Origin: Prochlorococcaceae cyanobacterium jk18x22bins.40
Lineage (GTDB): Bacteria; Cyanobacteriota; Cyanobacteriia; PCC-6307; Cyanobiaceae
Reading direction: 5' to 3'
NCBI GenBank assembly: GCA_022826155.1
Contig: JAJDVL010000023.1
Location: 62,001-126,000, forward strand
Length of the DNA stretch: 64,000 nucleotides
Of the stretch, positions 1-9,904 are shown piece by piece; position 1 is the stretch's first letter; every line of letters starts with the position of its first letter. The position numbers and the translations under genes are program-made. The notes below the pieces were generated by a model, which worked only from the letters and a program-made list of their open reading frames with translations, was not told where the DNA came from and ran no database searches.

Positions 1-129
1 CACTGCCACCTTGCGGAACTGTCCATAGGGTGTCCTGGGCAAGGCCTCCTGGGCCAGCAACGGCTGTGTCAGGGGCGGCACCGGGCTGATCAGCAGCAGA
101 ACGAATGCCAGAAAGGAGCGGGGGGGCAC
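1..129 (-). CDS. N-terminus of an exported or membrane-anchored protein, possibly FtsH-type (cut by window edge)
   Basis: The frame opens at a GTG (complement of 127-129), 27 nt after the stop of the CCB1 gene, and runs off the window after 43 codons. It has a basic start, a hydrophobic run LAFVLLLI at about residues 7-14 and an A-Q-like cleavage region near residue 26, followed by LPRTPYGQF. A signal anchor followed by a T-x-Y-x-x-F motif resembles the N-termini of cyanobacterial FtsH proteases, but the visible piece is too short to decide. TTG and CTG codons just upstream are alternative starts. The tight spacing suggests co-transcription with CCB1. Confidence 0.45.
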   Translation of the reverse strand, partial: MPPRSFLAFVLLLISPVPPLTQPLLAQEALPRTPYGQFRKVAV

Positions 130-156
130 AGGTGTCAGCAACAGGCCTGGGCTGAA

Positions 157-741
157 TTATTCAAACGAGACTGCGGTTGTGCAAGGGGTGAGCTGCAACT
201 GCAGGGTCTTGCCCAGCTCGGCTTCCATGGCCATTAACTCATCGCGATGGACCCGCATCACCAAGCGACTGGGCACCACCTGATCGGGTGTGAGCAAGCG
301 AAGATCCAGTTGCTCTTGTCGTTGAGCGCGGCGCAAATAGACGGGTGCGGCCGTCACCCCCACCAGGCCCAGAGCGATGGACCACGATGGGGCACTGTTG
401 GGCAACATCTGGATCATCACCAGCCCCAGAGCGGCGCCACCGGAACACCCCAGAAATGCCAGCAACACGGCCAGGGGAACACTGGCGGCAACATGGCCTT
501 CATAAACCAGGTGACGCCGTTCCGGGTGGGTACGCACCACATGCCAGCCCCGCGCCGCCAGCCAGTGGTCCAAATCACGCAACACCTGTAACGAGGGGCG
601 GTAGCTACTGACGACCATGGCCATGGTCCGGTCCTTGCTGGAGGCCCGCAAAAAAAACACCAACCCGGTGGCCAGCAACAGGGTCAGCAGCAGGGTGGAG
701 GGCAGGACAACGGAAGATGGCATGGGGCCAGGCTGTGGCAT
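157..741 (-). CDS. Cytochrome b6f cofactor-assembly protein, CCB1 family (DUF3529)
   Basis: A 194-residue membrane protein. It has one N-terminal transmembrane helix ending FFLRASSKDRT (about residues 8-32). A soluble segment follows, then two hydrophobic segments around residues 85-130. This layout and the FFLRAS-KDRT motif match the DUF3529/CCB1 family, required in chloroplasts and cyanobacteria for covalent attachment of heme ci to cytochrome b6 of the b6f complex. The open frame extends 63 codons further upstream into the neighbouring gene. I chose the ATG at 741, just after that gene's stop (771); an ATG at 723 is also possible. Family call from recognition, not a search. Confidence 0.7.
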   Translation of the reverse strand: MPQPGPMPSSVVLPSTLLLTLLLATGLVFFLRASSKDRTMAMVVSSYRPSLQVLRDLDHWLAARGWHVVRTHPERRHLVYEGHVAASVPLAVLLAFLGCSGGAALGLVMIQMLPNSAPSWSIALGLVGVTAAPVYLRRAQRQEQLDLRLLTPDQVVPSRLVMRVHRDELMAMEAELGKTLQLQLTPCTTAVSFE

Positions 742-770
742 CAGCAGGCCATAGCCTGGCGGATTTTCGC

Positions 771-1271
771 CTAAGCGGAGGCTGCAGGATTCAACTGACG
801 GCGTTCCGCTTGCAGCTCGTCGGCCAGTCGCTGATCCTCTGTCGTGAAGCTTGTTGTCAAATTGCGGCCCGCCACAAGCCCGGCCCCTGAAAACGGATTC
901 AGGGTATGCTCCTTGAGCCAGCGTTGCCACGAGGCCACCAGAGACCGAGCCTCCTGATGAACAGCCTCCGACAAGTGCAGCATGCGCCGTGGGCGTCCGC
1001 GGCTGGGGCAGCGTTTGGCATAGCTGATGATGGCCCCTTGTCGATCCAGGAACTCAATGGCCTGCTGCAGCATGGTCTCGGAGATACGCAGATGAGGGTG
1101 CAACTCCACCAACTGGTTGGTCAGGGCCGTGGGGTAGTCGTCTTTCTTGAGGAGGCACTCCAGAATCCAACAGACCGACAATTCAAGACCCAAGTATTGA
1201 ACCGGTGGCTCGGCAAAAAAGCGCTGGATATCAGGGAGGCCCATGGTGGCCAGTTGACGTCGAGAAGCCAT
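771..1271 (-). CDS. Conserved cyanobacterial winged-helix-like protein
   Basis: A 166-residue soluble protein. Residues about 25-115 have the helix pattern of a winged-helix DNA-binding domain, with a basic CPSRGRPRR wing near residue 90. A polar helical tail follows. I recognise it as a conserved cyanobacterial hypothetical but cannot name its targets. It is the first gene of a minus-strand group reading into CCB1 (gap 29 nt) and is divergent from the exonuclease gene across a 112-nt spacer that must hold both promoters. Function unassigned. Confidence 0.7.
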   Translation of the reverse strand: MASRRQLATMGLPDIQRFFAEPPVQYLGLELSVCWILECLLKKDDYPTALTNQLVELHPHLRISETMLQQAIEFLDRQGAIISYAKRCPSRGRPRRMLHLSEAVHQEARSLVASWQRWLKEHTLNPFSGAGLVAGRNLTTSFTTEDQRLADELQAERRQLNPAASA

Positions 1272-1383
1272 GTGGTCCTATACGGCTATCCATGGCCTAG
1301 TCCCGATCATCTTGATTTTCAAGGTGGATTTGTGAAGGAATTGGCAAGCTTGGGATGGTTTCTGCGTCACGCCTGTCTGCCCC

Positions 1384-2031
1384 ATGCCCAGTCAAGTACC
1401 AAGTCAAGCTGCCCGGTTCGCTGTTTTTGATGATGATCTCAGCCAGGAGTGGGCCTCCTTCTACAGCGACAGTGATGCCCTGGCCGTGGATACGGAAGCC
1501 ATGGGACTCTGCCATGGCCGTGACCGTCTCTGCCTGGTGCAGATCGCTGATCGCGAGGATCGAGTCTGCTGTGTGCGCATTGCCCGGGGCCAGACCCGGG
1601 CCCCGCGACTGCAGCAGGTGCTGGAGCTCGGCCATATCGTGAAGGTGTTCCACTACGCCCGCTTCGACGTGGCTGCTCTCCGCCAGGGCCTTGGCATTGC
1701 TGTGCAGCCCGTTTTTTGCACCAAGATCGGCAGCCGTCTGGCCCGCACCTATTCCCCCCGCCACGGCCTCAAGGACATGGTCCAGGAATTGTGTGGCGTG
1801 GAGTTGGACAAGGGGGCCCAGAGCAGCGACTGGGGGCGGGTGGACCAGCTCACGGAACAGCAACTGGCCTATGCCGCCAACGACGTGCGCTTCCTCCTGG
1901 GCGCCATGGACCGTTTGCGGCACATGCTGGAGCGTGAGGAGCGTCTGGAATTGGCCCAGCGTTGCTTCACCTGTGTGCCCACGCTGGCGGAACTGGATCG
2001 CCAGCACTTTGGCAACATCTTTGAGCACTGA
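1384..2031 (+). CDS. rnd: Ribonuclease D-like 3'-5' exonuclease
   Basis: A 215-residue DEDDy exonuclease domain. Exo I is AVDTEAMGL (about 33-41, Asp and Glu ligands). Exo II is VFHYARFDVAAL (about 87-98). Exo III is YAANDV (about 163-168) with the Tyr and Asp typical of RNase D. It is the catalytic domain only, without the HRDC domains of E. coli RNase D; this short form is common in cyanobacteria. Expected role is metal-dependent 3' trimming of structured RNA, tRNA precursors in particular. It ends 7 nt before the CbiX gene, so the two may be co-transcribed. Confidence 0.85.
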   Translation: MPSQVPSQAARFAVFDDDLSQEWASFYSDSDALAVDTEAMGLCHGRDRLCLVQIADREDRVCCVRIARGQTRAPRLQQVLELGHIVKVFHYARFDVAALRQGLGIAVQPVFCTKIGSRLARTYSPRHGLKDMVQELCGVELDKGAQSSDWGRVDQLTEQQLAYAANDVRFLLGAMDRLRHMLEREERLELAQRCFTCVPTLAELDRQHFGNIFEH

Positions 2032-2038
2032 ATCAACC

Positions 2039-3055
2039 ATGGGGCAAGGAGAGCCGATGCAGTTGCGTTGGGACGAGGGAGGCGACCCCGCCAAGCTGGG
2101 CATCATGGTGTGCGGTCATGGCAGCCGGAATCGCAAAGCCGTGGCGGAGTTTGCCCAACTCACCACGGGCCTGGCACGTCTCCTGCCCCGCCATCCCCTG
2201 GCCTACGGCTACCTGGAATTTTCCCACCCCGTCATTTCCACCGGCCTGGACATGCTGCGCTCAGTCGGCGTGGACCAAGTGGTGGCAGTGCCGGGAATGC
2301 TCTTCGCAGCAGGCCACGTCAAGAACGACATTCCCGCCCTGCTGAACCGCTATAGCGCCGCCACCGGCCTGCCCATTCGCTATGGCCGTGAGCTGGGCAT
2401 GGATGCCCGCATGGTCCGCGCAGCAGCAGCCCGCATTACCGAGGCTTTGCCGCCGGAGGCCAGGGGTGAGAAAGGAGTTGCCATCCGCCAGGACACCCTG
2501 CTGGTGGTGGTGGGCCGTGGCTCACGGGATCCGGATGCCAATGGCAACGTGGCCAAGATCACCCGCATGTTGGTGGAGGGCCTGGGCCTGGGCTGGGGAG
2601 AAACCTGCTACGCCGGCATCACCTTCCCCCAGGTGGAGGACGGCCTGCGGCGGGCAGTGGGTCTTGGTTACCGCCACATTGTGGTTTTCCCCTACTTCCT
2701 GTTTTCCGGGGTGCTGGTGAGCCGCATTCACCGGGCGGTGGACTGCGTGGTAGCCGACCATCCCCAACTGGACATCCGCAAAGCCGCCTACCTCAATGAC
2801 CATCCCCTGGTGCTGGACACCTTCCGCGCCCGCGCCCAAGAGGCTCTGGGGGGAGATAACGCCATGAACTGCGCCTTGTGCAAGTACCGAACCCAGGTGC
2901 TGGGTTTCGAGAGCGAGCATGGCGCTCCCCAGGCGAGCCATCACCACCACCATGAGGGCTTGGGCGAATCCTGCACCCTCTGCCCTGATGACTGCACGGG
3001 GGCCTGCGAAGAGGACGTGAAGGCCAAGGCCCGTCACCACATCCACCGGCATTGA
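2039..3055 (+). CDS. cbiX: Sirohydrochlorin/cobalt chelatase, two-domain CbiX, with His/Cys-rich tail
   Basis: A 338-residue protein with two tandem CbiX half-domains. The first carries the active-site loop GHGSR (His27). The second has GRGSRDP in the equivalent place, as in other long cyanobacterial CbiX proteins. The family inserts Fe or Co into sirohydrochlorin on the way to siroheme or cobalamin. The C-terminal 60 residues form a probable metal-binding tail: CALC near residue 278, a run of five His (about 303-307), then CTLC, C-T-G-A-C and a final HHIHRH. The same frame extends upstream inside rnd; I chose the ATG at 2039 just past the rnd stop (alternative ATG 2057). Confidence 0.85.
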   Translation: MGQGEPMQLRWDEGGDPAKLGIMVCGHGSRNRKAVAEFAQLTTGLARLLPRHPLAYGYLEFSHPVISTGLDMLRSVGVDQVVAVPGMLFAAGHVKNDIPALLNRYSAATGLPIRYGRELGMDARMVRAAAARITEALPPEARGEKGVAIRQDTLLVVVGRGSRDPDANGNVAKITRMLVEGLGLGWGETCYAGITFPQVEDGLRRAVGLGYRHIVVFPYFLFSGVLVSRIHRAVDCVVADHPQLDIRKAAYLNDHPLVLDTFRARAQEALGGDNAMNCALCKYRTQVLGFESEHGAPQASHHHHHEGLGESCTLCPDDCTGACEEDVKAKARHHIHRH

Positions 3056-3058
3056 GGC

Positions 3059-3325
3059 TTACTCTTCCTCCGGCAGGGGGCTGGGGTTGGCAACGGTCTC
3101 GTCCAGCAGCCGGGCCATGGGTGGACGCTCGCCATGGTGGCCGTACCGCTCCTGCAACGTTACCAACTGGGCTTGGGCAAACTCCAGCCGCTGCGCCACA
3201 CTGCGGACCCCTTCCTGGGCGGCCCGTCGATCCAGCCACTGGCGGGCAGCGCCAAGGGAGATGTGCAGAAGTGAGGCGATACGGGCGCAGGTCACCGCAT
3301 ATGCGCCTTGCTGGGAGAGGGCCAT
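3059..3325 (-). CDS. Small conserved helix-turn-helix-like protein
   Basis: 88 residues. The first 35 (AVTCARIASLLHISLGAARQ) look like a helix-turn-helix, and the rest is a charged helix with an acidic PLPEEE end. Its start lies 34 nt inside the end of the LpxB-related gene, so translation may be coupled to it. Its stop is only 4 nt from the convergent cbiX stop. No family name recognised. Confidence 0.6.
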   Translation of the reverse strand: MALSQQGAYAVTCARIASLLHISLGAARQWLDRRAAQEGVRSVAQRLEFAQAQLVTLQERYGHHGERPPMARLLDETVANPSPLPEEE

Positions 3326-4599
3326 GACGACAGGGCAGTGGGGTTAATGGTCCCACGGGGGAAGAGCAAACGCTGCCGCACCAGCCGGGCAATGGCCCCA
3401 CTGCCGCCCCGCGACCCCATGCGCCTCTGGCCACGGCGCCCCAGCGCCCGGCCATGGTGGGGATCCCCCAGCAGTTGCGCCAACGTCTGCCGGAACTGTT
3501 GGGGGGACAGGCAGGGAACAACAGCGCCCCCCAGCAAGCGACTCTGGCGGCGGGCAAATCCTGGCGTGAACTGGGGACCCGGACCCGGCAACGACAGGGC
3601 AGGCACACCACGGCCCACCAGTTGCTCCGTGGCGGTCCCCGCCGTGGCCAGGCCCAATTCTGCCCAGGACAACCAGGCCTCAAAGCAGCCAGGTCCCCAG
3701 AGCAGCAACAGGTGGTCCCGCTGCCAGGCCAGACGGCTCCCTGCATGCGGAGGGGAGCCACAGGGGGAAAAGCCCTGGCCCGTCACCACAGTGGTAAGGG
3801 CGTGGGGGTCAAGCTGGTGTCCTGTGGCCAGCAGCAGCACTGCCGCCAGTTGACGGGGCAGCGCCGCCAACAGGCGTTCGAGGTTAATCAGACACTCGGG
3901 CAGCCGGCTGCCCGGCAACACCAATAGCCGCCTCTGTCGGCCCAGGTCAGCCGGCAGGGGCATCTCCGCCACCAGGCCATCCACCATGGGATTCCCCGGC
4001 GCCATGGCGTCAATGCCATGGCGCCGCAATCCCCGGGCCGTGAGGCCATCGCGCACCACCACAAGGCGACAGCGACGGTGCCCCATCAGCCACCATTCCC
4101 ACGGGTCCCATTCACTGCCCTTGCAGCGGTGCCAGGTATCCGCCACGGGTGTATCTCCCCAGTTGGTCAACCAGGTCCAGTCGCTCTTGGGGGTGCCGAT
4201 GAAGCCGTAGGGCAGACCACTACACCAGGCCAGCACCAGGGGGAACAGATCACCAACGGCCAGCACCACTCCCTGGGGATGGGCGTCACGCCACTGCCGG
4301 ATACAACGCCATTGGCCCATGGCCAGACCTGCCAATCCCGCCCACAGGTCCTGCAACAGCCCTGTAAGGCTTTGATTACAAAACCCACCACTGGGAAGCT
4401 GTTGCCGTGGCCCAACGGACCGGAATCCCGGCACAGGTGCCAGCCCGGTCCCGAGTCCCACCAGGGCCATGCCTTCCATGGAACCGTCATACCCCTGCTG
4501 CCGTAGGGCGGTGAGCACACGGGCGGCAATCAGGTCTTCCCCATGGCCATTGCTAAGCACCAGCAGGGGAGGGGCAGGGGGCTTGCTAGAGTGCTGCAT
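3292..4599 (-). CDS. Lipid-A-disaccharide synthase-related glycosyltransferase (LpxB-like)
   Basis: A 435-residue GT-B type protein opening with LLVLSNGHGEDLIAARV, the signature of the cyanobacterial LpxB-related family (TIGR03492 type). A second Rossmann half starts near RRLLVLPGSRLPECLINLE. It ends with a donor-site region containing GTATEQLVGRGVPALSLPG. Picocyanobacteria carry this protein for an uncharacterised glycolipid step; it is not the true lipid A disaccharide synthase, so substrate is unknown. The frame reaches back into the tRNA-Cys gene on the other strand, so I placed the start at the ATG at 4599. Confidence 0.8.
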   Translation of the reverse strand: MQHSSKPPAPPLLVLSNGHGEDLIAARVLTALRQQGYDGSMEGMALVGLGTGLAPVPGFRSVGPRQQLPSGGFCNQSLTGLLQDLWAGLAGLAMGQWRCIRQWRDAHPQGVVLAVGDLFPLVLAWCSGLPYGFIGTPKSDWTWLTNWGDTPVADTWHRCKGSEWDPWEWWLMGHRRCRLVVVRDGLTARGLRRHGIDAMAPGNPMVDGLVAEMPLPADLGRQRRLLVLPGSRLPECLINLERLLAALPRQLAAVLLLATGHQLDPHALTTVVTGQGFSPCGSPPHAGSRLAWQRDHLLLLWGPGCFEAWLSWAELGLATAGTATEQLVGRGVPALSLPGPGPQFTPGFARRQSRLLGGAVVPCLSPQQFRQTLAQLLGDPHHGRALGRRGQRRMGSRGGSGAIARLVRQRLLFPRGTINPTALSSWPSPSKAHMR

Positions 4600-4621
4600 G
4601 GAAGGAGTACGGCTCCATTCT

Positions 4622-4692
4622 GGCGGCATGGCCAAGTGGTAAGGCAGAGGATTGCAAATCCTTTATCCCCAGTTCGAATCTGGGTGCCGCCT
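4622..4692 (+). tRNA. trnC: tRNA-Cys (GCA)
   Basis: A 71-nt cloverleaf. The 7-bp acceptor stem is GGCGGCA at 4622-4628 with TGCCGCC at 4685-4691, discriminator T. The anticodon loop reads TTGCAAA with anticodon GCA, and the T-arm is CCCCAGTTCGAATCTGGG. CCA is not encoded. It is divergent from the LpxB-related gene. Confidence 0.95.
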
Positions 4693-4999
4693 TTGTCGAT
4701 CCGGGGAGGGGAAGTGCAGAAACACCTTCCCCGGTATGGGAGCACTGCATCAACTACAACATTCATCAAAACTCGCGCCTGTCATGATCCCTGTGAATAC
4801 GGACCCTGTATCAATCAGCAACACAGGTCCCGTCGGCGTGTTCCGTGGGACGGGCACACCTCCTGATTGGAGAGTGTGACGGATTGGCTGGTGATGCTGC
4901 GCCAAGGCCATGGTAGCGCTGTGTCCCTACAACCTTGAAGCCAATGGGCACAAGGAGACCTGCCCACCCCCATGGCACCATGGGCATACCTGTACAACC
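4693..4999. other. Intergenic stretch with a weak hairpin and a doubtful 31-codon frame
   Basis: 307 bases between tRNA-Cys and the next small gene. A hairpin at 4708-4732 (GGGGAAGTG against CACCTTCCCC, one bulge) lies just after the tRNA and could be its processing or termination site, but no T-run follows. An ATG at 4784 opens a 31-codon frame to 4879 (MIPVNTDPVSISNTGPVG...). I see no family match and do not call it a gene. Otherwise nothing recognisable. Confidence 0.4.
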
Positions 5000-5161
5000 A
5001 TGCCCATGCGCAGGTGGACAATTCGCTACCGCATCGGCACTTCCCCATACCACTCCCGGATTGTTGAGGCCCTCTCCCAGGCGGATGCCAACAAGATCTT
5101 TGATGCCGAGATGCCTGGCGCCCAACGCTGCGGTTCCGCCCAGCCTGTCGGGGAACGGTAG
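5000..5161 (+). CDS. Small conserved-looking protein, 53 aa
   Basis: The frame from the ATG at 5000 (or 5006) encodes a compact basic protein beginning MPMRRWTIRYRIGTSPYH. The pattern is a beta strand (RRWTIRYRIG), a second strand (SRIVEAL), a helix (SQADANKIFDAEM) and a last strand (RCGSAQPV). The balanced composition and secondary-structure logic suggest a real gene, but I cannot name a family. It converges on the groESL terminator 39 nt downstream. Confidence 0.5.
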   Translation: MPMRRWTIRYRIGTSPYHSRIVEALSQADANKIFDAEMPGAQRCGSAQPVGER

Positions 5162-5199
5162 GTGGGGCTACGGCCGTCACCACACGCTGGGGCAGGCAC

Positions 5200-5226
5200 A
5201 AAAAAGCGCCCCCCGAAGGAGGGCGC
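5200..5226 (-). terminator. Rho-independent terminator of groES-groEL
   Basis: Read on the minus strand, 45 nt past the groEL stop, GCGCCCTCC pairs with GGGGGGCGC across a 3-nt loop. One G-T wobble forms only in the minus-strand RNA, which fits the direction. The stem is followed by six T (plus-strand A at 5200-5205). Confidence 0.85.
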
Positions 5227-5270
5227 CGGATAGAAGAGGTTCCAGGATATGACCTGGACCACTGGGGGGA

Positions 5271-6911
5271 TCAGTAGTCGAAGTCTCCACCCATGCCACC
5301 GCCGCCGGGAGCAGCAGGAGCGGCTTCCTTTTTCTCGGGCAGATCCGCCACGATGCACTCGGTGGTGAGCACCATGCCGGCGATGGAAGCGGCGTTTTGC
5401 AAAGCTGAGCGGGTCACCTTGGCCGGGTCCACAATGCCGGCGGCCAACAGATCCTCGTAGGAATCCTTGGCGGCGTTGTAGCCCTCATTGAAGGGGCGGC
5501 CCTTCACGTTCTCCGCCACCACGGCGCCATTGATGCCAGCATTATCCGCAATGCGACAGAGGGGCGCGGTCAGGGCCGAGGCCATGATCATGGCGCCGGT
5601 TTGCTCTTCACCGGAGAGGTTCTCTTCGGCCCATGCCTGAAGCTGGGGCATCAGATGCACCAGGGTGGTGCCGCCACCGGGAACAATGCCCTCTTCCACC
5701 GCAGCTTTGGTGGCGTTGATGGCGTCCTCCAGGCGCAGCTTCTTGTCCTTCATCTCGGTCTCCGTAGCGGCGCCCACTTTCACCACGGCCACACCGCCAG
5801 CCAGCTTGGCCAGGCGCTCTTGCAGCTTTTCCTTGTCGTAGGAGGACTCCGTCTCGTCGATCTGGCGGCGAATCTGCTCGCAGCGCTCCTTCACCTGGGC
5901 CTCATGGCCATCGGCCACGATGGTGGTGGTGTCCTTGTTGATGGTCACCCGACGGGCGGTGCCCATCATGTCCAGCTTGGCGTTGTCCAGCTTGAGGCCG
6001 GCGTCCTCGGTGATCATCTGACCACCTGTGAGCACAGCCATGTCCTCCAGCATGGCCTTGCGGCGGTCGCCAAAGCCCGGTGCCTTGACGGCGGCCACGT
6101 TCAGCACACCCCGCAGACGGTTCACCACCAGGGTAGCCAGGGCTTCTTTCTCGATGTCCTCGGCAATGATCAGGAGGGGCTTGCCGGTGCGGGCGATTTG
6201 CTCCAGCACGGGCACCAGATCCTGCACCAGGGTGATCTTCTTGTCGGTGAGCAGGATGTAGGGCTCCTCCAGCACCGCCTCCATGCGCTCGTTATCGGTG
6301 GCGAAGTAGGGGGAGATGTAGCCCTTGTCAAAGCGCATGCCCTCGGTCACCTCCAACTCGGTGCTCATGGACTTGCCTTCTTCCAGGGAGATGACGCCCT
6401 CCTTGCCCACCTTGTCCATGGCGTCGGCAATTTTCTGACCCACATCAGCATCGTTGCCAGCGGCAATGGCGCCCACCTGGGCAATGGCGTTGTTGTCCGC
6501 CACGGGTACGGCGCGCTTCTCGATTTCCGTGACCAGGAAATCCGCTGCCTTGTCAATGCCACGCTTCAGGGAAATGGCATTGGCGCCAGCGGCCACGTTG
6601 CGCAGGCCAGCCTTCACCATGGCGTGGGCCAGCACTGTGGCGGTGGTGGTGCCGTCACCAGCGGCGTCGTTGGTTTTGGATGCCGCCTGGCGGATCAGGG
6701 CCACGCCGGTGTTTTCAATGTGGTCTTCCAGTTCAATCTCTTTGGCGATGGTGATGCCGTCGTTGATGATCTGGGGTGCGCCGAATTTCTTTTCCAGCAC
6801 CACGTTGCGGCCCTTGGGACCCAGGGTCACGGCAACGGCTTCGTTAAGGGTGTCAATACCTTTTTCCAGAGCGCGGCGGGCGCTTTCGCTGTAGATGATG
6901 CGCTTGGCCAT
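5271..6911 (-). CDS. groL: Chaperonin GroEL (60 kDa, copy linked to groES)
   Basis: 546 residues, full length for GroEL. It starts [18 protein letters not shown], carries the nucleotide-binding loop GDGTTT at residues 85-90 and the conserved [15 protein letters not shown] near residue 410. The tail ends [10 protein letters not shown] instead of the GGM repeats of the second cyanobacterial GroEL, as in copies that sit in the groESL operon. It forms the double-ring ATP-driven folding chamber with GroES. It follows groES by 59 nt and ends in a strong terminator, giving a two-gene operon under the CIRCE element. Confidence 0.97.
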   Translation of the reverse strand: MAKRIIYSESARRALEKGIDTLNEAVAVTLGPKGRNVVLEKKFGAPQIINDGITIAKEIELEDHIENTGVALIRQAASKTNDAAGDGTTTATVLAHAMVKAGLRNVAAGANAISLKRGIDKAADFLVTEIEKRAVPVADNNAIAQVGAIAAGNDADVGQKIADAMDKVGKEGVISLEEGKSMSTELEVTEGMRFDKGYISPYFATDNERMEAVLEEPYILLTDKKITLVQDLVPVLEQIARTGKPLLIIAEDIEKEALATLVVNRLRGVLNVAAVKAPGFGDRRKAMLEDMAVLTGGQMITEDAGLKLDNAKLDMMGTARRVTINKDTTTIVADGHEAQVKERCEQIRRQIDETESSYDKEKLQERLAKLAGGVAVVKVGAATETEMKDKKLRLEDAINATKAAVEEGIVPGGGTTLVHLMPQLQAWAEENLSGEEQTGAMIMASALTAPLCRIADNAGINGAVVAENVKGRPFNEGYNAAKDSYEDLLAAGIVDPAKVTRSALQNAASIAGMVLTTECIVADLPEKKEAAPAAPGGGGMGGDFDY

Positions 6912-6970
6912 GGGAAGTGTTGTTCGGAGAAGTTGAAAAGGAGTTGAAAAGGAAAAAAGAGATGAAAAAA

Positions 6971-7282
6971 TCAGCCAACAACGGCGAGGATGTCTTTCTC
7001 GCTGAGCAGGACGTACTCATCGGTGCCCAGCTTGATGTCCGTGCCTGCGTACTTGCTGTAGAGCACACGATCACCAACGCTCACTTCCGGAGTCTGCCGG
7101 GTGCCATCGTCGTTGCGCTTGCCAGGCCCCACCTGAGCCACTTCGCCCACTTGGGGTTTCTCCTTGGCGGTATCGGGAAGGAGAATGCCACCGGCGGTCT
7201 TCTCCTCGGACTCGGAGACTTTCACGAAGACACGGTCACCGAGGGGCTTGACGGTGGAAACGCTGAGATTGACTGCTGCCAT
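6971..7282 (-). CDS. groS: Co-chaperonin GroES
   Basis: 103 residues. The core is [36 protein letters not shown], with the mobile-loop segment [11 protein letters not shown] that contacts GroEL, and the C-terminus ends [14 protein letters not shown]. It caps the GroEL ring. The start is the ATG at 7282, the usual cyanobacterial position; the frame stays open 30 codons further upstream, but that part has no GroES homology. First gene of the groESL operon; CIRCE lies about 105 nt upstream. Confidence 0.97.
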   Translation of the reverse strand: MAAVNLSVSTVKPLGDRVFVKVSESEEKTAGGILLPDTAKEKPQVGEVAQVGPGKRNDDGTRQTPEVSVGDRVLYSKYAGTDIKLGTDEYVLLSEKDILAVVG

Positions 7283-7387
7283 GGGGAAAAAGGGAGTTTC
7301 AGCATCTAAAAACCAAGGTGGTTCCTGGGTTGGATTGGCCTTGAGCCGGCCAGCCCTCATCAGGGGAGCCACGGGTTGACGCTAGAG

Positions 7388-7414
7388 TTAGCACTCTCAG
7401 CGCCTGAGTGCCAA
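7388..7414 (-). promoter_or_regulatory. CIRCE operator (HrcA binding site) of groESL
   Basis: TTAGCACTC (7388-7396), nine bases, then GAGTGCCAA (7406-7414). This matches the CIRCE consensus TTAGCACTC-N9-GAGTGCTAA with one difference in the right arm. CIRCE is the operator of the heat-shock repressor HrcA. On the minus strand a TTGGCA, a 17-nt gap and a weak CTAACT overlap it and could be the promoter, so HrcA binding would block RNA polymerase. The site lies between groES and the divergent atpB. Confidence 0.9.
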
Positions 7415-7451
7415 GTTAAGGGCGCTAACAACGGCTTGCCTGTGCGGTTGA

Positions 7452-9005
<1,554 letters not shown>

Positions 9006-9080
9006 ATCCCGCCCATGCCCTCGGGAGCCAGCCCTTGGTCAAGGCCGGTTCCCTTCTAGTTCCTGCTGCTTTGTATTGCC

Positions 9081-9494
9081 ATGAGCCTCACCGTTCGGGT
9101 CCTTGCCCCAGACACCAAAATCTTTGATGGGACGGCTGACGAAGTCATCCTGCCCAGCACCACTGGTCAAATGGGGGTGCTCAAGGGCCACGTTTCTCTG
9201 CTCACCGCCCTGGACGTGGGCGTGCTGCGGTTACGGGAGGGGTACACGTGGAGTTCCATTGCCCTGATGGGGGGCTTTGCCGAGGTGATTGACGATGAAG
9301 TCACTGTGCTGGTCAATGGGGCTGAGTTGGGCGCCGATATTAATCGGGCCGAAGCCGAGCAGACCTTGGCCGCCGCACGGGAGGAATTGGCCCGTGTTGC
9401 AGAACAAACCAACACCCCGGAAAAACTTCAGGCCCAGCAGAATGCCAGCCGGGCCCGAGCCCGGGCCCAGGCCGCTGGCGGCACTGTGGATTGA
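9081..9494 (+). CDS. atpC: ATP synthase F1 subunit epsilon
   Basis: 137 residues. It starts MSLTVRVLAPDTKIFDG and has the beta-sandwich signature GQMGVLKGHVSLLTALDVGVLR, then a C-terminal helical hairpin rich in Ala, Glu and Arg (about 85-137). It sits on the central stalk and inhibits ATP hydrolysis in the dark. Co-transcribed with atpB. Confidence 0.96.
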   Translation: MSLTVRVLAPDTKIFDGTADEVILPSTTGQMGVLKGHVSLLTALDVGVLRLREGYTWSSIALMGGFAEVIDDEVTVLVNGAELGADINRAEAEQTLAAAREELARVAEQTNTPEKLQAQQNASRARARAQAAGGTVD

Positions 9495-9566
9495 GCCGGC
9501 TCCCCATGCCATCAAGTGTGTACAGATGTGGCCATTGGTCCATGTCCGGTTCTGTCTATCTTGACG

Positions 9567-9598
9567 AGGTTCGGACCTTTCCTCTAAGGTCGGAACTT
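9567..9598 (+). terminator. Hairpin after atpC, possible terminator or attenuator
   Basis: AGGTTCGGACCTT (9567-9579) pairs with AAGGTCGGAACTT (9586-9598) at 11 of 13 positions across a 6-nt loop. It lies 72 nt past the atpC stop and is followed by GGTTTCTC rather than a clean T-run, so termination is plausible but not certain. Confidence 0.4.
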
Positions 9599-9625
9599 GG
9601 TTTCTCGGATCTCGGAGGCATCTCA

Positions 9626-9832
9626 ATGGACACCGTAAGCAATGGCAGTCAAGGCATGGTGATCAAGCAACAAGAAGATCTGTGCAAAGAAGGCCTGCAA
9701 CGGGTCTTTGATTCCACCCTCTGCTTCGGTAGAATGGAGAAGCCGATTGTATCAACCATTCGCCTACAGCGCATGAGGGTTATAGTTGGTCTCTGGGAGA
9801 CTGCCCGTCAGCTCCATGACTCTACTCCATGA
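9626..9832 (+). CDS. Possible small hypothetical protein, 68 aa
   Basis: An ATG at 9626 follows a clear Shine-Dalgarno GGAGG (9614-9618) at 7 nt spacing. It opens a 68-codon frame that starts MDTVSNGSQGMVIKQQEDLC and contains a basic segment TIRLQRMRVIVG. No family recognised and base composition is less GC-rich than the neighbours. It could be a short real gene or chance; the ribosome binding site is the main support. Confidence 0.3.
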   Translation: MDTVSNGSQGMVIKQQEDLCKEGLQRVFDSTLCFGRMEKPIVSTIRLQRMRVIVGLWETARQLHDSTP

Positions 9833-9904
9833 CTCCAATCTCAAGCCACGGGCCAAGATCAAACTGCATTTCTACTTCTATTAGAATCGAACTTCATCGT
9901 ACTC

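Noticed and set aside
2793-3761. 322-codon minus-strand frame spanning the cbiX end and the LpxB-like gene
   Set aside because: Pro/Arg/Cys-rich product with no domain and overlaps three better genes.
4784-4879. 31-codon frame after tRNA-Cys as a small photosystem protein
   Set aside because: No transmembrane segment and no match to any small Psb, Pet or Psa protein I know.
5601-6947. 448-codon plus-strand frame opposite groEL
   Set aside because: Antisense shadow of a certain gene; His/Gly/Leu-rich with no recognisable motif.
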